From Sphaerisporangium rubeum (GTDB lineage Bacteria; Actinomycetota; Actinomycetes; Streptosporangiales; Streptosporangiaceae), in contig NZ_JACHIU010000001.1 in the NCBI RefSeq assembly GCF_014207705.1, positions 6,440,501-6,504,500 on the forward strand: a DNA stretch of 64,000 nt, in the 5' to 3' direction. Under the pieces are notes generated by a model that saw nothing but the letters and a program-made list of their open reading frames with translations, was not told the DNA's origin and ran no database searches. Below are positions 1 through 7,919 of this stretch, piece by piece. The translations under genes and the position numbers were made by a program. Position 1 is the stretch's first letter; each line of letters begins with the position of its first letter.

Positions 1-876
1 GCGAGCGTACGGGATGGTGGGGACGCGCACGGTGTGGAGGAACTCCGGCAGGAGCCAGGGGCGGCGGCCCCAGGCGATCAGGCCGCCGGTCAGGACGGCG
101 CGGGGCTGGGAGATGCGGCCGAAGAGCATCAGGTTGAGTGTCGCGGGGTCGAAGGCGATATGCGCGTCGGTGCCGGGGCCCGGGGGTTCGGCGGTGATGC
201 GGCCGGCCTGGGCCACCAGGCGCGCGGGGGTCGTGTGGCGGGAGTGGAACCTTACGGCGATGCGCCTCGAGGAGACGGGGCCGGGGCGGTTCAGCAGGTC
301 GCCGGTGTCGTTGCGGAGCATGCCGAGGAGGAACAGGTCGAAGAAGAGGGCCGCGTGGCGGGACGGGATGGGCCAGCGGACGCCGGCGGCGGTGGCGATG
401 TCCCAGCCGTGCAGGAGCAGCTCGTTGACGAGATGAGCGAACAGGCCTCCGAGGGGGACGACGGAACTTCCGAGCCAGATGACCGGGGCCGAGGGGTCGG
501 CGTTCTCGGTGACGCGGAGGATCTCGGTGATGTCGTCGCGGAGGCGGGCCGCGAGGACCTTCAGGTCGCGCTCGGTGAAGCGCTCCAGGGAGATGTCGTT
601 GAACAGGCCGACCGTCTCGATCGTGACCGGCGCGACGGCGGAGTCGAGGCCGTCGATGGGGAACGGCGTGCCGTCCGCGCGGGCCAGTGCCGTGTACATG
701 CGGGAGATGACGACGACGTGCGCGGCGGTCTCCGCGATCGTCCAGTCCTTCGTGGCCATCACGGCGGGATCGGGGACCGAGGTGACGAGTGCGGCGAAGC
801 GGTCGCCGGTCTCCTTGAGCGCGGTGCGCGCGGTGGCCCACCGGTCCTGCGGCACCGTCACACCGAGGTCGTCCAC
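1..876 (-). CDS. DinB/maleylpyruvate-isomerase-fold protein (3' end outside window)
   Basis: The reading frame is open from a GTG at 876 to the left window edge, giving at least 292 residues with no stop, so the C-terminus is missing. A GGAGGG ribosome site lies 5 bases before the GTG. The N-terminal half reads like the mycothiol-dependent maleylpyruvate isomerase N-terminal domain: an early helix, then WTIAETAAHVVVISRMY (the usual 'W.v.dvaaHl' helix) and later HLVNELLLHGWDIATAAG, the metal-site type H-x3-E/D-x2-HxWD motif of the DinB fold. In actinomycetes such proteins are thiol-dependent enzymes or of unknown role. No neighbour fixes a substrate. Family call is firm; function is not. Confidence 0.75.
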   Translation of the reverse strand, partial: MDDLGVTVPQDRWATARTALKETGDRFAALVTSVPDPAVMATKDWTIAETAAHVVVISRMYTALARADGTPFPIDGLDSAVAPVTIETVGLFNDISLERFTERDLKVLAARLRDDITEILRVTENADPSAPVIWLGSSVVPLGGLFAHLVNELLLHGWDIATAAGVRWPIPSRHAALFFDLFLLGMLRNDTGDLLNRPGPVSSRRIAVRFHSRHTTPARLVAQAGRITAEPPGPGTDAHIAFDPATLNLMLFGRISQPRAVLTGGLIAWGRRPWLLPEFLHTVRVPTIPYAR

Positions 877-1017
877 AGCTACCCTCCACGGGATGGGGAA
901 CCCCCTCAATGATCCACTGATCTCGCGAAGCCCGCCAGGGGTCGCGGCGGCTTGCGGGGTCGGGTCAGGGTGGCGGCGGCTCGCGGGGCCGACCGGAGGT
1001 GTCGGTGGCTCGCGGGG

Positions 1018-1497
1018 TCAGGTCAGGGGACGGTAGCGGCCTCGCAGGCGGACGAGCGGGGGGTGGGACGGGTCGATGTAGTCGACGGCGATGACGGTGG
1101 CGAGGAACAGGGTGTGGTCGCCGCCGGGGACGACGCGGGTGGTCTCGGCCTCCAGTGCGGCCACGCCGCCGTCGATGATCATGGCTTCGGTGCGGGAGCC
1201 TCGGTGGTGGGGGACGCCGGCGAGGAGCAGGCGCGCGCTCGGCCGACCGGGGGTGGCGAAACGGCTGGCGATCACGGACTGGCCGGCGGAGAGCAGGGTG
1301 ACGGCCCACCGGTCGTGGCGGAGCATGACCTCGCACAGGTAGCCCGCCGAGTCCAGGCTGAGCGCCGCCATCGGGGGGTCGAGCGACAGCGACGCGAAGG
1401 TGGTGACGGTGGTGCCGATGTCGTCGCGGCCCTCGCGGACGGTCACCACGGCCACGCCGGCCGCCAGTTGCCGCATCGCCTCGGTGAACTCGTTCAT
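1018..1497 (-). CDS. Flavin reductase-like domain protein
   Basis: This 159-residue protein has the length and pattern of the HpaC/RutF flavin reductase family: an early AAGVAVVTV segment, the GTTVTTFASLSLDPPMAALSL stretch that lines the FMN site, and a C-terminal LFLATVIAVDYID strand. Such enzymes use NAD(P)H to supply reduced flavin to a partner monooxygenase. No two-component monooxygenase is adjacent, so the partner is unknown; HsaB of steroid ring degradation belongs to the same family, but no hsa genes are in the window. The gene is separated from the osmoprotectant operon upstream by a strong hairpin, so it likely has its own promoter or is reached by read-through. Confidence 0.8.
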   Translation of the reverse strand: MNEFTEAMRQLAAGVAVVTVREGRDDIGTTVTTFASLSLDPPMAALSLDSAGYLCEVMLRHDRWAVTLLSAGQSVIASRFATPGRPSARLLLAGVPHHRGSRTEAMIIDGGVAALEAETTRVVPGGDHTLFLATVIAVDYIDPSHPPLVRLRGRYRPLT

Positions 1498-1524
1498 GGG
1501 CTCTTCTCGTCGGAGGAACGCAAC

Positions 1525-1563
1525 GAAGGCGTCGTCCCCACCGTACGTGGGGACGACGCCTTC
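1525..1563 (-). terminator. Perfect 16-bp stem-loop after the osmoprotectant operon
   Basis: Arms at 1525-1540 and 1548-1563 are exact inverted repeats with a 7-base loop. The hairpin sits 11 bases past the stop of the substrate-binding gene. There is no T-tract, as is common for actinomycete terminators. Confidence 0.75.
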
Positions 1564-1573
1564 GGGACGAGGC

Positions 1574-2503
1574 CTAAAGGAGGCCGTTCTGGGTGAGCCA
1601 GTCCTTCGCGACGGCCGGGGGGTCGTCCTTGTCGACGGCGACGCGCTTCATCAGGTCGGTCAGCGTGGTCGTGTCGAGCTTGGCGGAGATGGCGTTGAGC
1701 GTGGTGCGCACGGTGTCGTTCACGGCGGCCTTGTTGACCACCGGGGTGACGTTCTGCGCGCTGAACACGTTCTTCGGGTCCTGCAGCGGCACCAGGCCGT
1801 TGATCAGGATCTTGGGGTCGGTGGTGAAGACGTTGCCGACCTGGACGGCGTCGCTCTTGATGGCGTCCGCGGTGGTCTCACCGGTCGGCTTCCACTCCTT
1901 GAACGTCAGGCCGTAGACGTCCTTGAACTGGGCCTCGCGGCGCTTCTTGAACTCCGGCGGGCCGCCGACCGTGAAGTCCTTCGCCACCTTGGCGAGGTCC
2001 TCGATGGAGGTCAGCTTGTACTTGTCGGCGCTGGCCTTGGTGACGGTGAGGGAGTCCTTGTCCTCGGCCGGCGAGGAGTCGAGGATCTCGACCTGCGAGG
2101 GCAGCTTGGTCTTCAGCTCGCCGTTCACCTCGTCGGTGCTCGCGGCCTTGCTGTTGGGGTCGATGAAGCTGAGCAGGCCGCCGTTGTACTCGGGGAGCAC
2201 GGTGAGCGAGCCGTTGACGAGCTGGCCGAAGATGACCTCACGGCTGCCGATGTTGAACTTCTCCTCGACCGGCACCCCCTTGGCCTGCAGCGCCTGCGAG
2301 TAGATGGAGCCGAGCAGCACGTTCTCGGGGAAGTTGGCCGAGCCGATCACGACCTTGCCGGAACCCGCGGAGCCGCCGGAGCCCGAGGAGGCCGGAGCAG
2401 GGGCGGGGCTCGCGGCGGTGAGCGGGTCGCCGCCTCCGCCGCAGGCTCCAAGCGTCAGCACCGCGGCCATGGTGACCATCGCGGCGCCTATCGTTCTTCT
2501 CAT
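1574..2503 (-). CDS. Osmoprotectant (glycine betaine/choline-type) ABC transporter, substrate-binding lipoprotein
   Basis: The 309-residue product starts with a signal peptide ending in the lipobox LGAC, followed by a Gly/Ser/Ala-rich linker, so it should be lipid-anchored outside the membrane. The body (KVVIGSANFPENVLLGSIYSQAL and later VYGLTFKEWKP, AVQVGNVFTTDP) is typical of OpuAC/ProX-type binding proteins for quaternary ammonium osmolytes. It is the last gene of a leftward ATPase-permease-permease-binding protein operon, with a 38-base gap from the permease. The exact ligand cannot be read from the sequence. Confidence 0.9.
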   Translation of the reverse strand: MRRTIGAAMVTMAAVLTLGACGGGGDPLTAASPAPAPASSGSGGSAGSGKVVIGSANFPENVLLGSIYSQALQAKGVPVEEKFNIGSREVIFGQLVNGSLTVLPEYNGGLLSFIDPNSKAASTDEVNGELKTKLPSQVEILDSSPAEDKDSLTVTKASADKYKLTSIEDLAKVAKDFTVGGPPEFKKRREAQFKDVYGLTFKEWKPTGETTADAIKSDAVQVGNVFTTDPKILINGLVPLQDPKNVFSAQNVTPVVNKAAVNDTVRTTLNAISAKLDTTTLTDLMKRVAVDKDDPPAVAKDWLTQNGLL

Positions 2504-2541
2504 TGATGAATATTCCCTTCTAAAACAGGGGGTATTGAAGA

Positions 2542-3213
2542 CTATCGGGCCTTGGCCCGCTGGGACACACCCGGCGAGACGGCCACCCGCTGCAGCAGCG
2601 AGAAACCGGCCTGCACCAGCAGCGCCAGCACGGCCACGAGCACCGCTCCCCCGATCGTGCTCGGGTAGTCCTTGGTCGCCAGTCCGTCGATGATGAAACG
2701 GCCGAGCCCGCCGAGCCCCACGTACGCCGCCACGGTGGCCGTCGCGACCACCTGGATCGCGGCGATGCGCAGGCCGAGCAGGATCAGCGGCAGCGCCACC
2801 GGCACGAGCGCGCGCAGCAGCACCTGACGTCCGCGCAGGCCCATGCCGTACGCCGCGTCGCGCAGGTCCTCGTCCACGCCGCGCACACCTTCGTAGGTGT
2901 TCACCAGGATCGGCGGCACCGCCAGCGCCACCAGCGGGATCAGCACCGGCCAGGTCGTGCCGACCCCCACCAGCAGCACGATCAGCACCACCAGGCCGAG
3001 GGTCGGCAGCGCGCGCGCCGCGTTGGCCGCGACCACCACCAGCAGCGCGCCGCGCCGCGTGTGGCCGATCAGCAGGCCGAGCGGCAACGCGATCAGCGTC
3101 GCGAGCATTAGCGCGGCCAGGGAGAACTCGACGTGCTCCAGCACCCGTACCGGGATGCCGCTGGAACCCGACCAGTTCGCGGAGTTGCCGAAGAAGTCCA
3201 GCAGCCAGTTCAC
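2542..3213 (-). CDS. Osmoprotectant ABC transporter permease (second)
   Basis: I place the start at the GTG at 3213, whose GTGA overlaps the stop of the upstream permease by 4 bases; the open frame continues upstream but that part is a shadow of the other permease. The 223-residue protein begins VNWLLDFFGNSANW and has about five to six hydrophobic helices. The ABC permease EAA-like loop (AYGMGLRGRQVLLRALVPVALPLIL) is present near residue 130. It should pair with the neighbouring permease to form the membrane channel, as in OpuCB/OpuCD systems. Confidence 0.88.
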   Translation of the reverse strand: MNWLLDFFGNSANWSGSSGIPVRVLEHVEFSLAALMLATLIALPLGLLIGHTRRGALLVVVAANAARALPTLGLVVLIVLLVGVGTTWPVLIPLVALAVPPILVNTYEGVRGVDEDLRDAAYGMGLRGRQVLLRALVPVALPLILLGLRIAAIQVVATATVAAYVGLGGLGRFIIDGLATKDYPSTIGGAVLVAVLALLVQAGFSLLQRVAVSPGVSQRAKAR

Positions 3214-3872
3214 GTGGTCCTCCTGGCCCTGGCCCACGGCGTCAGCAGCCGCTGCGCCAGCACGAGCAACCCGTCGGCGAACACCGCGAGCACGACCACC
3301 AGCGCGATGCCGACGACGATGGGGGTGGGGAACTGCCGCTGCCAGCCGTCGATGAACAGGTAACCGAGGCCACCGCGGCCGATCAGCGCGCCGACGCTGA
3401 CCAGGCTGATGCTGGACACCGTGGCGACCCGCAGGCCCGCCAGCACCACGGGGACCGCGATGGGGAGCTCCACCTGCAGCAGGCGCCGGGTCGGGCCGAA
3501 GCCCATGGCGACCGCGGACTGCCGTACGTGGCCGGGGACCGCGGCGAGGCCGTCCACCACCGCCGGGATCAGCACGGCGAGAGAGTAGAACGTCAGCGGC
3601 ACGATCACCGTGGCCCGCTCGGCGAGACCGGTGATCGGGATGAGCACGATGAACACCGCCAGCGACGGCAGCGAGTACACGACGTTCATGAGGCTCACCG
3701 TCGGCTGGTACAGCACCCGCCACCGCGCACCGGCGAGACCGAGCGGCAGCGCGATGAGCAGGCCGAGCACCACCGGCACGAGTGCCATGATCATGTGGTC
3801 GAGCAGGAGCTCCTGGATGGTCGGCCAGTTGCGGCCGATCCAGTCCCAGCGGACCAGCGGCTCCTCACCCAC
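3210..3872 (-). CDS. Osmoprotectant ABC transporter permease (first)
   Basis: This 220-residue protein starts at a GTG that overlaps the end of the ATPase gene by 8 bases, so translation is probably coupled. It shows several membrane helices (MALVPVVLGLLIALPLGLAG and others) and an EAA loop (SAVAMGFGPTRRLLQVELPIAVPVVL) that docks on the ATPase. With its paralogue downstream it forms the heterodimeric pore of a betaine-type importer. A later in-frame GTG (VRWDWIGRN) is an alternative start only six codons in. Confidence 0.88.
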   Translation of the reverse strand: MGEEPLVRWDWIGRNWPTIQELLLDHMIMALVPVVLGLLIALPLGLAGARWRVLYQPTVSLMNVVYSLPSLAVFIVLIPITGLAERATVIVPLTFYSLAVLIPAVVDGLAAVPGHVRQSAVAMGFGPTRRLLQVELPIAVPVVLAGLRVATVSSISLVSVGALIGRGGLGYLFIDGWQRQFPTPIVVGIALVVVLAVFADGLLVLAQRLLTPWARARRTT

Positions 3873-4905
3873 GGGCCGCCACCCCCGACGCGCGGGCCAG
3901 CGCGCCGTCCAGCGCCTCGCGGGTCACGACCCCGGCGAACACGCCGTCGCCGTCCACCGCGACGGCGCAGCCGCACGGCGCGATCAGCGAGGCGTCCAAG
4001 GCGGCACGCAGGGAGTCCTTGGCGAGGTCGACGGTGCCGGCCGGGTACAGCCCGCCGTCGCCGTCGGCGCGCCAGCCGAGAGGACGGCGGTCGTCGTCCA
4101 GGACGAGCGTCCACCCGGGGAACTCGGGTTTGTCGCCGGTCTCCAGGCCGGTGGCGGGGACGAACGACAGGCGGCGGATGCCGCGGTCCTTGCCGAGGAA
4201 ACCCTCGACGAATTCGTCGGCGGGGTCGGAGAGCAGAGCAGGCGGCGCGGCGAACTGTGCCAGCTTGCCGCCGACGCGCAGCACCGCCACGGTGTCGCCG
4301 AGCTTGATGGCCTCGTCGATGTCATGGGTGACGAACACGATCGTCTTGTGCAGCTCGGCCTGCAGGCGCAGCAGCTCCTCCTGGAGGCTGGTGCGCACCA
4401 CCGGGTCGACCGCGCTGAACGGCTCGTCCATCAGCAGCACCGGCGGGTCGGCGGCGAGCGCGCGTGCCACGCCGACGCGCTGCTGCTGGCCGCCGGAGAG
4501 CTGGAAGGGGTAGCGGCCGGCCAGCTTGGGGTCCAGGCCGACGCGTTCCATGAGCTCGGTCGCGCGTGCGCGTGCCTTCTTCTTGTCCCAGCCGAGCAGG
4601 TACGGGACGGTGGCGATGTTGTCCACGATCTTGCGGTGCGGGAACAGGCCCGCCTGCTGGATGACGTATCCGATGCCGCGGCGCAGCGTGGGAGGGTCGA
4701 TCTTCCTGATGTCCTGATCGTCGAGCAGGATGCGGCCCTCGGTGGGGTCGATCATCCTGTTGATCATGCGGAGTGACGTCGTCTTGCCGCAGCCGGAAGG
4801 GCCGACGAACACCGTGATGCTTCCCGTCGGCACCTCGATGCTGAGATCGTCGACCGCCACCGTTCCGTCCGCGTAGCGCTTGGTGACGCCTTCAAATGTG
4901 ATCAC
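3865..4905 (-). CDS. Osmoprotectant ABC transporter ATP-binding protein with CBS-type tail
   Basis: The start is taken as the GTG at 4905 (VITFEGVTKRYADG), which has a GAGG site 6-9 bases upstream; a longer frame upstream has no family resemblance. In the 346-residue protein the Walker A motif GPSGCGKT, signature LSGGQQQRVG, Walker B LLMDEPFSAVD and switch histidine (VTHD) are intact. The last ~110 residues resemble the CBS region of OpuCA/ProV proteins, which senses ionic strength or nucleotides in characterised members. It is the first gene of the leftward four-gene operon and should energise both permeases. Confidence 0.92.
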   Translation of the reverse strand: MITFEGVTKRYADGTVAVDDLSIEVPTGSITVFVGPSGCGKTTSLRMINRMIDPTEGRILLDDQDIRKIDPPTLRRGIGYVIQQAGLFPHRKIVDNIATVPYLLGWDKKKARARATELMERVGLDPKLAGRYPFQLSGGQQQRVGVARALAADPPVLLMDEPFSAVDPVVRTSLQEELLRLQAELHKTIVFVTHDIDEAIKLGDTVAVLRVGGKLAQFAAPPALLSDPADEFVEGFLGKDRGIRRLSFVPATGLETGDKPEFPGWTLVLDDDRRPLGWRADGDGGLYPAGTVDLAKDSLRAALDASLIAPCGCAVAVDGDGVFAGVVTREALDGALARASGVAARG

Positions 4906-5274
4906 GCACGACCTCGTGCTTCTCGGCCGGGACCGGCTGGCCCGGGATCGTCGAGTCGGCCGCCACGGCGACACGGCTACCACCCGCTTGGCAGCCCCCA
5001 CCGTAGGTGACGCGCGGACCGGTGGTCCACACGGCCTTACCCTGCCCCAGACTACGGCGATCACCGACAATCCACCGGAAATCCCTGGTCACAGAGGCAT
5101 GTCGGTAATTCACCGTGATATCGGCAGATGGCTTCCCTGGGCTTTCGCGATATTTATCAAACTCGCATCGTTTGGTGCCGCGCTCGCCGGGGACTTGGCA
5201 TGATTGACCTCCCACGTCTCATCCTCCTCAGGCCCAACCTGCGGCCCCGCGCGAGAATTCCAGAGGAACCGGCT
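4906..5274. other. 369-bp divergent intergenic region
   Basis: This gap separates the leftward transporter operon from the rightward sigma-like gene and must carry promoters for both. A locally AT-rich patch lies near 5105-5175. I see no clear operator palindrome, hairpin or small gene; the open frames here are extensions of the flanking genes without ribosome sites. Confidence 0.5.
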
Positions 5275-7065
5275 GTGACCACACCGCTCACCGACGCGCG
5301 TCCCCGGGCCGCCGTGGTCGCCGAGCTCTACGACCGTCACGCCGCCGGGCTGTTCGCGTACTGCCACGACCAGCTCGGCGACACCACCTCCGCCGGTCAC
5401 GCGCTCGCCGCCGTGTTCACCCGCGTGCCTGCCGTCGAGCCTCCCCGTGCCGCGCTGTACGCACTGGCCCGCCGCGAGGTCTACCGCCGCGACGTCGCCT
5501 ACGCCTTCCCTTCGGTCGACCCCGTCGCCGACCCGCCGACCGCACTCATCGAGCGCGTCCTGCGCGAGGTCCGGCCCCACCAGCGCGAAGTCCTCCTGCT
5601 GTCCGCCGTCTGCGGCCTGGACACCGCCGAGCTCTCCTGGGTCCTGGACGTCGCCGCCGACACCGCCGAGTCCCTCGTCCTCAGCGCGCGCACGCGCTTC
5701 GCGCAATCCCTCTCCCACTCCGTCAACTCGGCCCTCACCATCCACGGCCTCCCTCCTGCCGTGGCCGAGGTCTACGAAGCCCTCACCGTGGCCCGTCCAG
5801 AGGACGCCTTGTCCCGCCTCCCCTGGCACCCCCCACCCGCGTCCCTCCGCACCCGCATCCTGCGCGGCCTCCCCACAGCCCCCACCGCCGAAACCACCAC
5901 CGGCCACCCCCCCACGGCCACCCCCCCACTCGCCGCCCCCACCCCCACCGAAACCCACCCGGCCGACCCGACCACCTCGGCAACCTACGGGGCCGACCCG
6001 CTCACCTCAGCCGCCGACTCCCATCGCTGGCCCACCACCTCCCAGTGGCCCCTCCCCCTCGCCACCCCCGACCCCCTCACCACCGTCGGCGTCTTCCCCA
6101 CCAAGAAACTCCCCATCTCCCCGCCTCGCACCGGCCACCCGGACCCGGCAGAGCCCCCCGCCGGCGGCCCGACCGTCTCCGCCACGTCCGACGTGGCCGA
6201 CGTGTCCGGCACCTCCGAGCACCTCCCGGAACTGACCCCACCCGTCCCCGGCCGCCGCTCCCGCCACGAGGCCACCACCGAACCCCTCCCCAAGGTCCGC
6301 GACACGGCCCCCCGCCCCACCACCCCCCCGACCCGCCAACGCCGCCGCCTCCTGGCCCTCGGCAAACCACTGCCGAAGCCCATGACCGCCGTCCCTGCCA
6401 CCTCCCCCGCGCTCGCCGCCGACACGGCCCCCGGCACCACCACCGAACCCACCCCAGATCCCACCCTTTCAGCGGCCCCCGTCCTGGACACCGTCGCGGA
6501 CCCCACCGCGGACACCGCGCCTCCCCTCTCCGACACCACCACCCAGCCCCGTCGCAGGCGCAAGACCCCGCCTCCGGACCGCAAGGTGGCCCCCTTCTCC
6601 GCGACCCCCACCCCGGACACCGCGACCGCCGCGACCTCAACCCCCGTCCTCGACACCCCCCTCCCGGACCCGGAGACCGAGCGGCCCACCGTGGCCACCG
6701 CCGCCGTCCCCACCAAGGACCCGGTGACGGACCCCCCCGTTCAGGACAGCGAACCCTCCCTCCCCGCCGCCGAGACCTCCTCGGCCACCGACCTCACCGC
6801 CGCACCGGCAACCGCCTCCGATCCAGCGGAAGACATCGCACCGGACGCCGAGACCACGGCCCCCGTCAGAACCCCCCGCCCCGCCAGATCGTCCCGCGGC
6901 ACCATGGGCCCCCGCCCCCGCCAACCCCGCCAGCACAAACGCCAAAAACCCATCAAAATCGGCGAACACCACTACGACTGGCTGTGGGAACTGGCCGGCT
7001 TCATCCTCTGCGTAGCCATCGCCCTGACGGTCTTCTTCGCCGTCCCCACCATCGTCACACCGTGA
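5275..7065 (+). CDS. Membrane-anchored ECF sigma-factor-like protein with disordered linker
   Basis: I choose the GTG at 5275 because AGAGGA lies 7 bases upstream; the frame opens earlier but without similarity. The 596-residue product has three parts. Residues about 1-160 look like an ECF sigma factor: a region-2-like helix pair (ELYDRHAAGLFAYCHDQL) and a region-4-like helix-turn-helix (REVRPHQREVLLLSAVCGLDTAELSWVL). Residues about 190-555 are a low-complexity Pro/Thr/Ala linker. A basic stretch (QPRQHKRQKPIKIG) then precedes one C-terminal membrane helix (LAGFILCVAIALTVFFAVP). Positive charges before the helix predict a cytoplasmic N-terminus. No anti-sigma gene is adjacent. Whether it initiates transcription is unknown; it may be a tethered regulator. 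Confidence 0.7.
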   Translation: MTTPLTDARPRAAVVAELYDRHAAGLFAYCHDQLGDTTSAGHALAAVFTRVPAVEPPRAALYALARREVYRRDVAYAFPSVDPVADPPTALIERVLREVRPHQREVLLLSAVCGLDTAELSWVLDVAADTAESLVLSARTRFAQSLSHSVNSALTIHGLPPAVAEVYEALTVARPEDALSRLPWHPPPASLRTRILRGLPTAPTAETTTGHPPTATPPLAAPTPTETHPADPTTSATYGADPLTSAADSHRWPTTSQWPLPLATPDPLTTVGVFPTKKLPISPPRTGHPDPAEPPAGGPTVSATSDVADVSGTSEHLPELTPPVPGRRSRHEATTEPLPKVRDTAPRPTTPPTRQRRRLLALGKPLPKPMTAVPATSPALAADTAPGTTTEPTPDPTLSAAPVLDTVADPTADTAPPLSDTTTQPRRRRKTPPPDRKVAPFSATPTPDTATAATSTPVLDTPLPDPETERPTVATAAVPTKDPVTDPPVQDSEPSLPAAETSSATDLTAAPATASDPAEDIAPDAETTAPVRTPRPARSSRGTMGPRPRQPRQHKRQKPIKIGEHHYDWLWELAGFILCVAIALTVFFAVPTIVTP

Positions 7066-7066
7066 G

Positions 7067-7492
7067 TCATACCTTTTTGACGACGATCGTGTCCGGGACG
7101 AGCTTTTCCAGGTCGTCAACATCCGAAGTGAAGACGGTCACCTGCCCCTTCTGCCGCCGGGCGATGACGGCGAGCACCGCGTCGATCGCGTGCTTGTGAC
7201 CATGCAGCTCGGCTTCGGCCAGAAGCCGGCGCGCCAGCCGGGCATCAGCCTTGCCGACATCGGGAACGTTGAGCCGGGACAGGACCCAATCCCAGCGCCG
7301 CTCCGTGGTTCTGCCGTCGTGAGCCTCGACCACCGTGATCGGGGAGGTCAGGACCTCCACCTGTCCTCGCGCCGCGAGGTCGAGCCAGGCAATCGTCTTT
7401 CTGTCCCCGCGCACCGCCAGAGACAATGCTTCGCAGTCGAACACGAAGACCCTCGGCGGCGGCTGACCACGTCCGCCGGTTTGCTTGCTCAC
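7067..7492 (-). CDS. vapC: PIN-domain ribonuclease toxin (VapC type)
   Basis: The 141-residue protein has the PIN fold signature acids: an N-terminal FVFDCEALSLAV (first Asp), VVEAHD in the middle, and DAVLAVIARRQ followed by VFTSDVDDLEKL near the C-terminus. PIN toxins cleave RNA, often tRNA, using Mg2+ held by these acids. The start overlaps the antitoxin stop by 4 bases, the normal toxin-antitoxin layout. The gene ends 2 bases from the convergent sigma-like gene. Confidence 0.85.
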   Translation of the reverse strand: MSKQTGGRGQPPPRVFVFDCEALSLAVRGDRKTIAWLDLAARGQVEVLTSPITVVEAHDGRTTERRWDWVLSRLNVPDVGKADARLARRLLAEAELHGHKHAIDAVLAVIARRQKGQVTVFTSDVDDLEKLVPDTIVVKKV

Positions 7493-7767
7493 GCGGCCTC
7501 TCCTGAGCTGCCCTTGCCGACGGCACGCCGACGCTCATGCTCAGCGTCGAGATCCTCCAACTCTTCGAGCACGGCTTCCCGCTCCTGCTCGGTGACGGGA
7601 CCGTATTCCTCCTCCAGCCAACCCACCAGTTCGAGCAACCGATCACGGTCACGCTTGAACCGCAGCGCCTCCGCGACGTAGGCCGACAGACCTCGTTCGG
7701 CTGCCTCCGCTCGGATCTCGTCGAGCAGTTCCTCGGGGATCGTCACCGTGACCTTCTTCGTCGCCAT
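7489..7767 (-). CDS. vapB: Ribbon-helix-helix antitoxin (VapB type)
   Basis: The 92-residue protein begins with a ribbon-helix-helix DNA-binding domain (KKVTVTIPEELLDEIRAEAAERGLSAYVAEAL), then an acidic, probably flexible tail that would neutralise the PIN toxin encoded just downstream. It likely represses its own promoter: two direct copies of a nonamer overlap and precede its start codon. No ribosome site is visible before the ATG, so a leaderless transcript is possible. Confidence 0.85.
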   Translation of the reverse strand: MATKKVTVTIPEELLDEIRAEAAERGLSAYVAEALRFKRDRDRLLELVGWLEEEYGPVTEQEREAVLEELEDLDAEHERRRAVGKGSSGEAA

Positions 7768-7784
7768 ACTTCAGACCATACTTC
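7764..7784 (-). promoter_or_regulatory. Direct-repeat operator of the toxin-antitoxin pair
   Basis: Two exact copies of CCATACTTC (7764-7772 and 7776-7784; GAAGTATGG on the coding strand) lie 12 bases apart, the first covering the antitoxin ATG. Ribbon-helix-helix proteins usually bind such closely spaced direct repeats, so autoregulation is likely. Confidence 0.55.
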
Positions 7785-7919
7785 GGGTGCCACCCTTCAT
7801 ACCAGCTACGAACGTGTGTGGTGATGCTTTCACCGCCTGTATCCACGTGAGCACACACAGAATTCGATGCCGTTCTTCAGCCGACACGGCACCTTCCCTA
7901 CAGGTCGGGATCCGGGTGG

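Noticed and set aside
1018-1497. Assignment of the flavin reductase as HsaB of steroid ring cleavage
   Set aside because: Family fits, but no hsaA, hsaC or hsaD genes and no KstR-type motif lie near it, so the specific call is not supported.
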